Shown: in pieces, positions 16,800 to 25,797 of the stretch
Position numbering within the stretch: the stretch's first letter is position 1
Layout of the letters: each line of letters starts with the position of its first letter
NCBI GenBank assembly: GCA_003670475.1
Contig: QWRJ01000007.1
Location: forward strand, 1 to 35,156
From: Candidatus Limnocylindrus primus
GTDB taxonomy: Bacteria > Chloroflexota > Limnocylindria > Limnocylindrales > Limnocylindraceae
Direction: 5' to 3'
DNA length: 35,156 nucleotides
Program-made: the position numbers and the translations under genes
Notes under the pieces: model-generated
The model's input: only the letters and a program-made list of their open reading frames with translations
The model's database searches: none
What the model was told of the DNA's origin: nothing

Positions 16800-18032
16800 A
16801 TGACCCTCATGCTGACGCGCCCAGAGATGCGGCGCGCCTCTTCTCTCTACTTCGTGATCGGCCTGATGCAGGCTGCCTACCTCCCCTTCTCGGGCATCAT
16901 CTTCCGTGATCGCGGTATCTCCTTCGAGGCGATCGGCCTGATCGGCGCCGTGAACTCAATGATCGCCCTCGCCGCAGGACCCATCTGGGGACACCTCGGA
17001 GACGCAGTCCTTGGGCGTGCCAACGCCTTTCGTCTCGCGCTCGTCTTGGCGGCGGTTGGCGTTGCGATTTTTGCTGTTGGACCGTTTGCCGGAATCCCGG
17101 GTGCGGCACTCGCTGCGTTTGCTGGGGCGGGCCTCGTCCCGCTTCTTGATTCGATTGGGATGGAGCAACTTGCAAAGGTTGGCGGCCAGTGGGGACCGCT
17201 ACGCGCAATCACGAGTTTCAGTTACGCCGCCATGTGCGTGCTTAGCGGCGCCCTCGTTGCGGCTGGTGGAGCAATCGTGATCGGTCCGCTCTACGGTGTT
17301 GCTGCACTAGTCATGATTGCAGGAACGCTCGGCCTACACACAGCGCCCGCACTTCATCACGCCGCGCGCCCTGCGCGGAGTGAAGCGATCGCGGAGATTG
17401 AGCGCTCCGAGATTGCCGGAACGAACGCAGAGATTGCCATTGCAGGTGACTGGCGTGATCGATTCGGAACCGTCAACCTCGCCTTCCAGCAGTCCCCAGG
17501 TCTCTTCACATTCTTGATGCTTAGCCTGCTCGTCAACATCGGCGCGGGGCTCTTCTACGCGTATGGCTCCTTTCGTATCCAAGAGGTTGGCGGGGACGCC
17601 GCCGCTGTGGCGTTTAGTGGCACTGTCTCTGCCACAGTCGAGATTCCATTCTTCCTTGCTGGCGGCGCTATTGCAGCCCGTCTTGGAATGCGCACGCTCT
17701 TCGCGCTTGGACTGATCGCCATGGGAGTGTGCAGTGTGGGCTATGCGGTGATTGATACACCATTCGCACTCGCGATTGTGCGATCGCTTGTTGGTGTTGG
17801 CTTCGCCTGCACGCTGCTCGCAAGCGTCCTCAGCATCCGCGCCCTTGTCCCTGCCGCACTGCAGGCCACCGGCCAGGCGCTCTATCAGAGCGTCTCATTC
17901 GGACTCTCCATTGCGATTGCCGCACTCGTTGGGGGAATCATCTACGGCGAGCTTGGTGCTGTGCCGCTCTTCCTCTTGTCTGGCGTAATCATGTTCGGCG
18001 CCATCCCGTTCGCCTGGAGGGTGCTCCGCTAG
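16800..18032 (+). CDS. MFS transporter
   Basis: 12-TM-like pattern; YFVIGLMQAAYLPFSGIIFRDRGISFEAIGLIGAVNSMIALAAGPIWGHLGDAV. Confidence 0.8.
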   Translation: MTLMLTRPEMRRASSLYFVIGLMQAAYLPFSGIIFRDRGISFEAIGLIGAVNSMIALAAGPIWGHLGDAVLGRANAFRLALVLAAVGVAIFAVGPFAGIPGAALAAFAGAGLVPLLDSIGMEQLAKVGGQWGPLRAITSFSYAAMCVLSGALVAAGGAIVIGPLYGVAALVMIAGTLGLHTAPALHHAARPARSEAIAEIERSEIAGTNAEIAIAGDWRDRFGTVNLAFQQSPGLFTFLMLSLLVNIGAGLFYAYGSFRIQEVGGDAAAVAFSGTVSATVEIPFFLAGGAIAARLGMRTLFALGLIAMGVCSVGYAVIDTPFALAIVRSLVGVGFACTLLASVLSIRALVPAALQATGQALYQSVSFGLSIAIAALVGGIIYGELGAVPLFLLSGVIMFGAIPFAWRVLR

Positions 18033-18061
18033 TTCGCCGCGTTGCTTTGTGATGGGGCGCG

Positions 18062-19021
18062 TTATCGCTTCGCGAAGATCTCCATCATCAGGTCAACAAA
18101 TCGCTGCGCGTTCGCATCAAAAGCAACTGCGGCGTTCGGCTCCTTCCCGCCGCGGAAGTGCGTATCTACAACGGTACGGCCAAGCGTCAGTGTGCCGGCG
18201 GTCTCCACCGCAACGTGATGGCGGCTCGTGGTGATGATGTTCGGCTCAACGAGTGCTGCAACGCAGAGCGCGTCGTGCACTGGGGCTGACTCTGGAACAT
18301 CCATCTTCTGACTGCTCTCGTAACTTGCGACGCGGCGCTGGATGAAGATCGCCGCAGCCTTCCCTGCTGGCGTGCCGAGCGCATCGAGCGCGTCGCACTG
18401 CGCCGCTGTAACGAGCGCCTTATGCGTAGCGTCGAGTGGCACCATCAGGACGTTCTTGAAGCCAGCCTCAAAGACGCTCGCGGCAGCTTCAGGATCAGCC
18501 CAGATGTTGAATTCGGCGGAGGCGGTCATGTTGGGCACCTCGTGGCCACCACCCATGATGATCAGCTCAGGGACCCACTCGGCGAACTTCGGCTCTTGCG
18601 CCACAGCCGCAGCGATGTTGGTGAGCGGGCCGATCGGCATCAGTGTGATCGGTTGCGTAGCGGTGCGGTACGTCTCAATCAGCCATTCAACAGCACGGTT
18701 CGACGCGGCGGCACGCGTGCTACGCGGAATGTCAAGATACGTCCCGTGAGGATCCTGCACTGAGTCGGCCTTGAAGAATCGTTCTGACGGCATCGTCTTT
18801 CGTACGAGCGGCCGTGGCAACCCTGAGTGCACTGGGATGTCAGAACGCCCGATTAGGTCGAGCACGGAAATACTGTTCGTTGTGGTGGCGGTAAGTGGCG
18901 CATTGCCGAAGACGGTGGTGACGCCGATCAGATCGATCTCAGGGTGAAGTGCGGCGAGCATCAGGGCAACGGCGTCATCCGTCCCCGTGTCGCAATCGAT
19001 GATCAGGCGGTGCTTGCTCAT
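18062..19021 (-). CDS. Inosine/uridine-preferring nucleoside hydrolase family
   Basis: LIIDCDTGTDDAVALMLA, GVTTVFGN, PIGPLTNIA, IIMGGG. Confidence 0.88.
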   Translation of the reverse strand: MSKHRLIIDCDTGTDDAVALMLAALHPEIDLIGVTTVFGNAPLTATTTNSISVLDLIGRSDIPVHSGLPRPLVRKTMPSERFFKADSVQDPHGTYLDIPRSTRAAASNRAVEWLIETYRTATQPITLMPIGPLTNIAAAVAQEPKFAEWVPELIIMGGGHEVPNMTASAEFNIWADPEAAASVFEAGFKNVLMVPLDATHKALVTAAQCDALDALGTPAGKAAAIFIQRRVASYESSQKMDVPESAPVHDALCVAALVEPNIITTSRHHVAVETAGTLTLGRTVVDTHFRGGKEPNAAVAFDANAQRFVDLMMEIFAKR

Positions 19022-19251
19022 GAGGGGAGCATAGTGGAGCCGCTAGCTGGCGGAGAGCCACGTCGCACGGTGCCAGAGGAGGCGGGTGCGCACGTGATAC
19101 GCGCTTGGTACGCGATACACCCTCATTTCCCCGCAGCCGTTTGATGCGGCGACCCGTCGCGGCGGCTCTTAGAGGGGTGCGATGAGTAGATGGAGATCCC
19201 GCCGCCTGCAGCGCTCGCTGCTGCAGTTAAGCTAACGGCAAGAGCTGCAGA

Positions 19252-19692
19252 CTACGCGCGTGTTGAGCGAGCGTACGAAAGACTTGCACTAATCGCAGCT
19301 GCTGCGCCAATCAGCACCGTGGCTCCGTACAGCAAGCACTTGCCGCACCATTCGCCAATGAAGAGCGCCTGAATGAGGATCAGCGCGATCTCTATTGCAG
19401 ACCCGGCAATCCCAGCGAGGAGCCAGATCGCGAGCGCCTCTTCGCGCTTCGTTCTCGCGTGCACATACGCGGCAACAAGTAAGACGAGGGATCCAACAAG
19501 ACCGATCGCCGCAATTGGAATTGGACCAATGCTTGACCACTGTGACGCCTCTACGGTCTTGCATCCACCGAACGGACCCCATGCAGGGCCGCACACTTCA
19601 GGGAAGATTCCGATCTTCTCTCCAAGAATGAATGCAGAGATTAGGACGCCAACTACAGAAGCAGCGATGCCGATGCGGTGGGCCCGCGACAC
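19252..19692 (-). CDS. Vitamin K epoxide reductase (VKOR) family protein
   Basis: GCKTVEASQWSSIGPIPIAAIG and GEWCGKCLLYG CxxC motif in a 4-TM protein. Confidence 0.85.
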   Translation of the reverse strand: MSRAHRIGIAASVVGVLISAFILGEKIGIFPEVCGPAWGPFGGCKTVEASQWSSIGPIPIAAIGLVGSLVLLVAAYVHARTKREEALAIWLLAGIAGSAIEIALILIQALFIGEWCGKCLLYGATVLIGAAAAISASLSYARSTRA

Positions 19693-19695
19693 GAG

Positions 19696-20373
19696 CTACT
19701 TCTTTAGTGCTGCGTCGATGCGTGCGTAGAGATCCTCAGGCGCTGGAATTCCTGATTCCATCCAGTCGCCAAGGACAAGTGTTGGCGTACCCGTGATGCC
19801 GAGTGACTTCGCCTCTTCTGCATCTGCCTCTACCTCTGCGCGTATGGCAGGATCGGCGATGCAACTATCCCAGGCGGTGAGATCGACTCCTGCCGCTCCA
19901 GCAATCTTTCGTAGTCGCTCGGCGCTGAACGCACCTTCGTTCTCGCCACTCTGATTTGCGTAAAGGTACGAATGGAAGTCCCAGAAGAGATCTTGATCGG
20001 CGGCGCACTCCGCACCAACCGCTGCTGTGAATGACTCTTCACCGAGGAATGAGTAGTGGCGGTGTTCGATGCGCAGCTTCCCTTCGGTGACGTAGCGCTC
20101 ATAAAGGGATGGCTCTGCGCCATTTGCCCACGCGCCGCAGATCGGGCACTGATAGTCGGTCCAGACGGTGAGCACCACTGGGGCGTCTACGGCGCCAAGG
20201 CCGTGATCCGTGGCAAGGCCGTCAGCAGGGATCAACGTTGGGGCGACCGGCGTGAAGTCGCCGCTCATTGAGGGGGTTGGCTTGGAGTCGAACGGGTTGG
20301 AGAGGAAGAGGACGACCACGCCTACAGCTCCGACCACGAGGCCCATGAGCACGGCGCGTCGAATAAGTTCCAT
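19696..20373 (-). CDS. DsbA-like thioredoxin-fold oxidoreductase, membrane anchored
   Basis: N-terminal TM; VVLTVWTDYQCPICGAW, GITGTPTLVLGD. Confidence 0.85.
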   Translation of the reverse strand: MELIRRAVLMGLVVGAVGVVVLFLSNPFDSKPTPSMSGDFTPVAPTLIPADGLATDHGLGAVDAPVVLTVWTDYQCPICGAWANGAEPSLYERYVTEGKLRIEHRHYSFLGEESFTAAVGAECAADQDLFWDFHSYLYANQSGENEGAFSAERLRKIAGAAGVDLTAWDSCIADPAIRAEVEADAEEAKSLGITGTPTLVLGDWMESGIPAPEDLYARIDAALKK

Positions 20374-20418
20374 TTGGGGAGTATAGCGCTGGAGCCTCAG
20401 GGGCTCTGCGGCCGTCTA

Positions 20419-20447
20419 TTGATACTCGGTATCATATGTGGTAGGCT
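20419..20447 (+). promoter_or_regulatory. fur/zur promoter with operator-like palindrome
   Basis: TGATAC-TCG-GTATCA (20420-20434) overlaps -35 TTGATA (20419-20424); 17-nt spacer; TAGGCT -10 (20442-20447), 6 nt before ATG. Confidence 0.6.
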
Positions 20448-20453
20448 CTGGGT

Positions 20454-20876
20454 ATGACAGAAGAGATGCTCGACGCGCTGGATCGCGCAGGGGTGCGCCT
20501 GACCGGCCCCCGCCGAAAGCTCGCCGCGCTTATTGAGCGCCGCGAGGGGCACTTCACCGCCGCTGACCTGCTGAAGGATGCTGGCCGGCGGAGGATGGGG
20601 ATCGGACGCGCAACCGTCTTCCGACTCCTGGAGCTCCTCAGCGAGCAGGGGCTCGTTGAGCGGATTGACCTCCCGGACGGAACGCACGCCTACATTCCAT
20701 GCGAGCCAACACATCACCACCATCTTGTCTGCCTCAACTGTGGCGCCACAACAGATGTGGACGACTGCGGAATTGAAGCGGTGACGCGCGAAGCGGCGCG
20801 CCGCTCCGGTTTCAAGATTGAACAGCACCGGCTCGAACTCTTCGGCCGCTGTCCCGACTGCCGCTCGGCCAACTAG
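20454..20876 (+). CDS. Fur-family regulator (Zur-like)
   Basis: RLTGPRRKLAALIERREGHFTAADLL, HHHHLVCLNCGATTDV, GRCPDC; adjacent znu-like transporter. Confidence 0.88.
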   Translation: MTEEMLDALDRAGVRLTGPRRKLAALIERREGHFTAADLLKDAGRRRMGIGRATVFRLLELLSEQGLVERIDLPDGTHAYIPCEPTHHHHLVCLNCGATTDVDDCGIEAVTREAARRSGFKIEQHRLELFGRCPDCRSAN

Positions 20877-20891
20877 GCCGAGCAGTTTTTT
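20863..20891 (+). terminator. Intrinsic terminator overlapping the 3' end of the fur/zur CDS
   Basis: GCTCGGCC-AACTA-GGCCGAGC perfect 8-bp stem followed by AGTTTTTT. Confidence 0.85.
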
Positions 20892-20928
20892 ATCCGCCTA
20901 GCAACCCTAGGCATACGTAGGAGGAACC

Positions 20929-21930
20929 ATGAGACTAGGTATCAAGAGATCCACATGGACGACAGTGGGCGCAGCGCTTTCGTCGCTCGTCCTGGTTGCT
21001 GGATGCAACGGAAGCGCAGCTTCGCCGTCTCCTAGCGAGAGCACTGGAGCAGCTGCTGACTACACGGTGATTGCAACAACCAGCGTGTTTGCTGATCTTG
21101 CGCAACTTGCGCTTGGTGACAACGTGGTGATCGAAACGATCGTCCCGGCTGGTGTTGACGTCCACACATTTGAGCCATCCCCCGCCGACGCGCAGAAGCT
21201 CGCTGGCGCGGACCTCATCGTCATGAACGGACTCGGCCTTGATGAGTGGGCACTCTCGCTGCTCGAAGCTGCTGGCAAGAGCGAAGAGGATGTGCTTGAG
21301 CTTGCAGAGGGCATCGACGAGAGCAACGCGTGGGTCTACCTTGAGGGAGAGGAGCACGACGAGGAAGAGGGTAAAGAGGAAGCAGAAGAGGGTGAAGAGC
21401 ATGGGCATGGTGGCAGTGATCCACACATCTGGCTCGACCCAAAGGGTGCGGCGATCTATGTTGATCGCATTGCTGCGCGAGTAGCAGCCGAACTTCCGGA
21501 GCGCGCGGCGGAGATCGAGTCAGCACGTGATGCAGGACTCGCTGAGATCGCAGCCCTGGACGAAGAGTTGCGAGTCGGATTTGCAGCGGTAGAGGCTTCC
21601 GCGCGCAAGATCGTCACGTTCCACGACGCATTCGGTTACTTCGCTCGCGCCTACGGAATTGAGATCGTTGGTGTTGCGGTGGAAGCACCCGGGCAAGAGC
21701 CGAGCGCGAAGGAGATTGCAGCGTTGATTGACGCAATCAAGGCGGCTGGAGTGACGTCGGTCTTCAGTGAAGCGCAGTTTCCTTCAAAGGTCCTCGACCA
21801 GGTTGCGGCCGAAACTGGCGCGACCGTCCTAGAGAACCTCTACTCCGATGCACTAGGTGACGCACCTGCGAACAGCTACCTTGGCGCGATGCGTGCAAAT
21901 GCATCAGCGATCTTGGCTTCGTTCAAGTAG
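20929..21930 (+). CDS. znuA: Metal (probably Zn) ABC transporter substrate-binding lipoprotein
   Basis: Lipobox LVLVAGC; VPAGVDVHTFEPSPADAQKL, acidic/His loop EEHDEEEGKEEAEEGEEHGHGGSDPHIWLDP, FHDAFGYFARAYG. Confidence 0.85.
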   Translation: MRLGIKRSTWTTVGAALSSLVLVAGCNGSAASPSPSESTGAAADYTVIATTSVFADLAQLALGDNVVIETIVPAGVDVHTFEPSPADAQKLAGADLIVMNGLGLDEWALSLLEAAGKSEEDVLELAEGIDESNAWVYLEGEEHDEEEGKEEAEEGEEHGHGGSDPHIWLDPKGAAIYVDRIAARVAAELPERAAEIESARDAGLAEIAALDEELRVGFAAVEASARKIVTFHDAFGYFARAYGIEIVGVAVEAPGQEPSAKEIAALIDAIKAAGVTSVFSEAQFPSKVLDQVAAETGATVLENLYSDALGDAPANSYLGAMRANASAILASFK

Positions 21931-21945
21931 TGCGATGATGGTGCA

Positions 21946-22791
21946 ATGAACGAACGCGTTGCACCATCAGTTATCGAAGGCCGCACGCCCTTCTCGCGTT
22001 CTGAGGGGCGTGCGGTCACTATCTCCAGCGTGTCCGCAGGATACGGTGATCGTGCAGCAATCAGCGACATCACCCTTGACCTCGCGCGCGGTTCGCTGAC
22101 GGCAATTTTTGGACCGAACGGTGGTGGGAAGTCCACGCTGTTGAAGTGCATCGCTGGGCTGATGAAGCCGTGGTCGGGAACCATTGAGGTGTTGGGTGCC
22201 GCTGTTGGGGTGCATGCGGCGCGTGTCGCATATGTCCCCCAAGCGGAGCAGGTTGACTGGAGCTTTCCGATCGCCGTTGATGAAGTGGTGGCGATGGGTC
22301 GCACGCCGCGCATTGGACCGCTTGGTCGTGCTGGTGCCGCAGATCGCGCCGCCGTCGCAGAGGCGCTCGAGCGCGTCGACATGGCTGGCCTCGCCGATCG
22401 TCAGATCGGAGAGCTCTCTGGTGGCCAGCGACGACGGGTCTTTATTGCGCGCGCGATCGCCGCAGATGCTGAGATCTACCTCTTGGATGAGCCGGTGACT
22501 GGGGTTGACCCGGTCACGCAGGAGAAAATCATGAACATCCTGGATGCCGAGGCGGCGCGAGGGAAGACTGTGGTGGCAACGACTCATGATCTCGCCTGCG
22601 CCGCGCAGCGCTTCCACGATGTGGTCGCCCTCTCAGAGCGTGTGGTTGCCCACGGCCCAGCGCAGCTCGTCCTTGACCGCGAGGTGCTCGAGAAGACGTA
22701 CGGCGGCCACCTTGTCCCACTCGCGGATGGCGGCGTGGTGCTCCTTGATGACCCACATCACTCACACGGCAGCCACGAGGGTCACGAGTGA
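21946..22791 (+). CDS. znuC: Metal ABC transporter ATP-binding protein
   Basis: FGPNGGGKSTLLKCIAGL, LSGGQRRRVFIARAIA, LLDEPVTGVDP; His-rich tail HHSHGSHEGHE. Confidence 0.88.
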   Translation: MNERVAPSVIEGRTPFSRSEGRAVTISSVSAGYGDRAAISDITLDLARGSLTAIFGPNGGGKSTLLKCIAGLMKPWSGTIEVLGAAVGVHAARVAYVPQAEQVDWSFPIAVDEVVAMGRTPRIGPLGRAGAADRAAVAEALERVDMAGLADRQIGELSGGQRRRVFIARAIAADAEIYLLDEPVTGVDPVTQEKIMNILDAEAARGKTVVATTHDLACAAQRFHDVVALSERVVAHGPAQLVLDREVLEKTYGGHLVPLADGGVVLLDDPHHSHGSHEGHE

Positions 22792-23621
22792 ACCCGATCG
22801 ACCTACTCCTTGAGCCACTCGCCTACGACTTCTTCGTTCGCGCGCTCGTTGCCAGCGCGCTGGTTGGGGTGGCGTGCGCTGTGGTCGGCTCGTTCGTGGT
22901 GTTAAAAGGGATGAGCTTCATCGGCGACGCGGTGAGTCACGCAGCCTTCCCTGGCATTGTGATTGCCTACATGCTCGGGCTCCCAATAATCCTTGGCGGC
23001 GCCGTTGCTGCGATCGGCACGGCACTCGGTATTGGCGCTCTGACGCGTCGATCTGGACTTCGCGCGGACTCCATCATCGGCGTTCTCTTTGCGGGAATGT
23101 TCGCGCTTGGCGTTGCACTCTTCTCGTCAATCCCAAACTATGTTGGTGATCTCTTCCACTTCTTGTTCGGCGATGTGCTCGGCATCAGCCTCTCGGACAT
23201 GATCGCCCTGAGCGCGCTCGTGGTTGCACTTCTTCTTGTGATTCGTGCGCTGTGGAAGGAACTTCTCTTTGCAACGTTTGATCCGCTCGGTGCTGGCGCC
23301 GCGGGACTCCCTGTGCGCAGACTAGACGATCTACTACTCATTCTTATCGCCGTGACGATTGTGATCAGCCTGCAAGCAGTCGGCATTGTCCTGGTGGTCG
23401 CCATGATCACCACGCCGGCGGCAACAGCGCAGATGCTCGTCAAGCGATTCGGTCAGATGATTCTGGTCGCTGCGCTCATTGGTGTCACCGCTGCAGTCGC
23501 CGGACTCTACCTTAGCTATGCGTTGGACCTTGCGTCTGGCGCTGCAATTGTCTTGTTTGAAACCGCGCTCTTCTTGGTTGTCCTACTTTTCACGTCACTG
23601 CGCGGACGCCGCGCGGCGTAG
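22788..23621 (+). CDS. znuB: Metal ABC transporter permease
   Basis: VVGSFVVLKGMSFIGDAVSHAAFPGIVIAYMLGLP; 4-nt overlap with the ATPase gene (GTG start). Confidence 0.88.
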   Translation: MNPIDLLLEPLAYDFFVRALVASALVGVACAVVGSFVVLKGMSFIGDAVSHAAFPGIVIAYMLGLPIILGGAVAAIGTALGIGALTRRSGLRADSIIGVLFAGMFALGVALFSSIPNYVGDLFHFLFGDVLGISLSDMIALSALVVALLLVIRALWKELLFATFDPLGAGAAGLPVRRLDDLLLILIAVTIVISLQAVGIVLVVAMITTPAATAQMLVKRFGQMILVAALIGVTAAVAGLYLSYALDLASGAAIVLFETALFLVVLLFTSLRGRRAA

Positions 23622-24554
23622 TTAGCGGAGTCCGGCGAAGAGATCCTCTTCTGGAAGCGTTGGCTCGCTGCTCAGTCGATGCGCAAGAAGTCGATACTGT
23701 TCACGCGCTCCGAGTGCGATCTGATCCTCTTCGCTCAACAGTAAGAGAGGGCCATCTGACTTGATCTGTGTCGCGTGCGCTTGGATCGCGCGGCGCTTTG
23801 CGCCGAGCTGATCTTTGATGTTGATGCGCGTTGTGATCAGCTCATCTGGACAGGCCATCATGGCGCGCCAGGCACGCCACTTCTCTAGCTCTTCTGCCGT
23901 GACGTCTTTCGGTTCACTCCACCACGATTCAATTCCGCGCGACTCAAGGAGTGCCAGCACGGCGTCGCGCTGCGAATCGGGAATACGTACCTCATAGAGC
24001 TTCTTCGGTGACCATGCTGGCCCAGCCGCTGGTCGCCATGCTGGGTCACCTGCAACCTCCCATGCACGGCGCGCGATCTTTGCGGCGGCGATGTGATCCG
24101 GGTGGCCGTAGCCGCCGAAGTCGTCATACGTAGCGATCACGTCAGGACGTGTACTGCGAATGAGGCGCACGAGAGACTCGGTTGCTGCGTCAAGGTCGGT
24201 GGTGATGTGCTGGTGAAACGAGCGTGGATCGGCGTTCCCCTCACTCCCATCCATTCCAGAGTCGCGATAGCCGAGGTTCTCCCAGTGCGTCACGCCGAGT
24301 GCGCGCATTGCCGCGGCGATCTCACCCATGCGTGTCTCACCTAGTCGCTCGTGCTCATCTGGTGTGTCGCGCTCTGGGATGACGATCTCGCCGAGCTCAC
24401 CGCGCGTGCCAGTTACCACGATCACATCTGTCGCTTCGCCTCGGGCGGCGGAGTTCGTGGCGGCGTAGTGCGCCAGGGTGCCGCCCATGCTGATCGTCTC
24501 GTCGTCTGGGTGGGCGTGCACTGCCATGAGGAGGAGTTGCCCTGCGTCGTTCAT
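23622..24554 (-). CDS. PIG-L/LmbE family deacetylase, Mca/MshB-like
   Basis: MAVHAHPDDETISMGGTLAHYA, GTRGELGEIV, GYRDSGMDG, TYDDFGGYGHPDHI. Confidence 0.85.
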   Translation of the reverse strand: MNDAGQLLLMAVHAHPDDETISMGGTLAHYAATNSAARGEATDVIVVTGTRGELGEIVIPERDTPDEHERLGETRMGEIAAAMRALGVTHWENLGYRDSGMDGSEGNADPRSFHQHITTDLDAATESLVRLIRSTRPDVIATYDDFGGYGHPDHIAAAKIARRAWEVAGDPAWRPAAGPAWSPKKLYEVRIPDSQRDAVLALLESRGIESWWSEPKDVTAEELEKWRAWRAMMACPDELITTRINIKDQLGAKRRAIQAHATQIKSDGPLLLLSEEDQIALGAREQYRLLAHRLSSEPTLPEEDLFAGLR

Positions 24555-24659
24555 CCCTGCATCGTACGCGTGGGCTCGGCGAGGCGCGCGGGTCGGCTAC
24601 CCTACCGCTAGAGAGAGCGCCGAGTGGGCGCGAGCGAGCGAGAGGCGCAGGAGGTCGAG

Positions 24660-25481
24660 ATGGGAGAGAAGAGCGTGCAGCGATGGGCCCTCGTGCTCGG
24701 CGCCTCGAGCGGGATTGGCGAGGCCTCGGCACGCCACGCCGCAGAGGCCGGCTACAACATCTGCGGCGTCTACCTCGGTCGCTCCCGCGGCGAGAAGCTC
24801 GATGCCGCTATTGCCGCAGTGAAGGTGACTGGCGTTGAGGCGCTCTATATCCGGGGCAACGCCGCCGATGACGAGAAGCGTGGCGAAGTGATTGCGCAGC
24901 TCTCCGAACGCTTCGCCGCCGCGCGCGCCGCTGGCGCCGCACCAGAGCTCGGCATCGTGCTGCACTCGCTCGCCTTCGGCAGCCTGCAGCCCTTCCTGCC
25001 TTCTGGCGATACGCCAACGATCACGCGCAAGCAGATGGATATGACCTCTGACGTGATGGCGCACTCACTCGTCTACTGGGTTCAGGATCTCTACACCGCT
25101 GGGCTCATCGGCGGCACCACGCGCATCTTCGCGACGTCATCTGAAGGTGCATCAAAAGCGGTCCCAATGTACGGCGCCGTCTCCGCCGCTAAGGCCGCAG
25201 TAGAGGCGCACTGTCGTCAACTCGCCATTGAGCTCGCAACACTCGTCCCTGGCGCAACGGTGACTGCGCTGCGGCCAGGTGTTGTTGACACCCCAGCGCT
25301 ACGCAAGATCCCAGGAAGTCAGGACTGGATTGACGTGGTGATGAAGAAGCATCCAGGGAAGCGACTCACCACACCTGATGATGTTGGTCGCGCAATTGTG
25401 GCGCTCTCCGCGCCAGGAATGAACTGGGTGACAGGGAATACAATTACGATTGACGGCGGTGAGCAGATCGCCGGCGGCTGA
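24660..25481 (+). CDS. SDR-family oxidoreductase
   Basis: ALVLGASSGIGEASARHAAEAGY, YGAVSAAKAAVEAHCRQLA, PGVVDTPAL, GNTITIDGG; SD CAGGAGG before ATG 24660. Confidence 0.85.
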   Translation: MGEKSVQRWALVLGASSGIGEASARHAAEAGYNICGVYLGRSRGEKLDAAIAAVKVTGVEALYIRGNAADDEKRGEVIAQLSERFAAARAAGAAPELGIVLHSLAFGSLQPFLPSGDTPTITRKQMDMTSDVMAHSLVYWVQDLYTAGLIGGTTRIFATSSEGASKAVPMYGAVSAAKAAVEAHCRQLAIELATLVPGATVTALRPGVVDTPALRKIPGSQDWIDVVMKKHPGKRLTTPDDVGRAIVALSAPGMNWVTGNTITIDGGEQIAGG

Positions 25482-25797
25482 TCCAAACGACCAGCAACGG
25501 CGCGAGCACCGTTACCGCGGCGATCGGCAACGTCACCTCTGCAACGATCCCCGTGAGGCGCAACAGTGCAAGTGCCAACGCGGCAACACCAACCGCAACG
25601 CCGCGCTCTGATGGTCGTGCGCCGACGTTGAGACGCGCCGCATTCGCGACGAGCAGAATTGCTGCAACGCCAAGCCATGCCCAACCGGCAGATGGTGAAG
25701 ATGCGTCTCCAACAATAAGTGCGTAACTGATTGCTAGTGTGGCGAGTGCAGCGAGCGCCGCCTGCTCGATCGTTTTGGCGCTTACGCGAAGCGACAC
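25444..25797 (-). CDS. Small multi-TM hypothetical protein
   Basis: 117 aa with about four hydrophobic segments; abuts the next minus-strand gene; 3' end overlaps the SDR gene. Confidence 0.5.
   Translation of the reverse strand: MSLRVSAKTIEQAALAALATLAISYALIVGDASSPSAGWAWLGVAAILLVANAARLNVGARPSERGVAVGVAALALALLRLTGIVAEVTLPIAAVTVLAPLLVVWISRRRSAHRRQS

Noticed and set aside
19206-19226. CTGCAGC-gctcgct-GCTGCAG inverted repeat as a terminator
   Set aside because: No adjacent T-tract and no convergent genes; left as an unexplained simple hairpin.
21967-22617. 216-aa minus-strand ORF opposite znuC
   Set aside because: Antisense shadow of a clear ABC ATPase; no recognisable domain.
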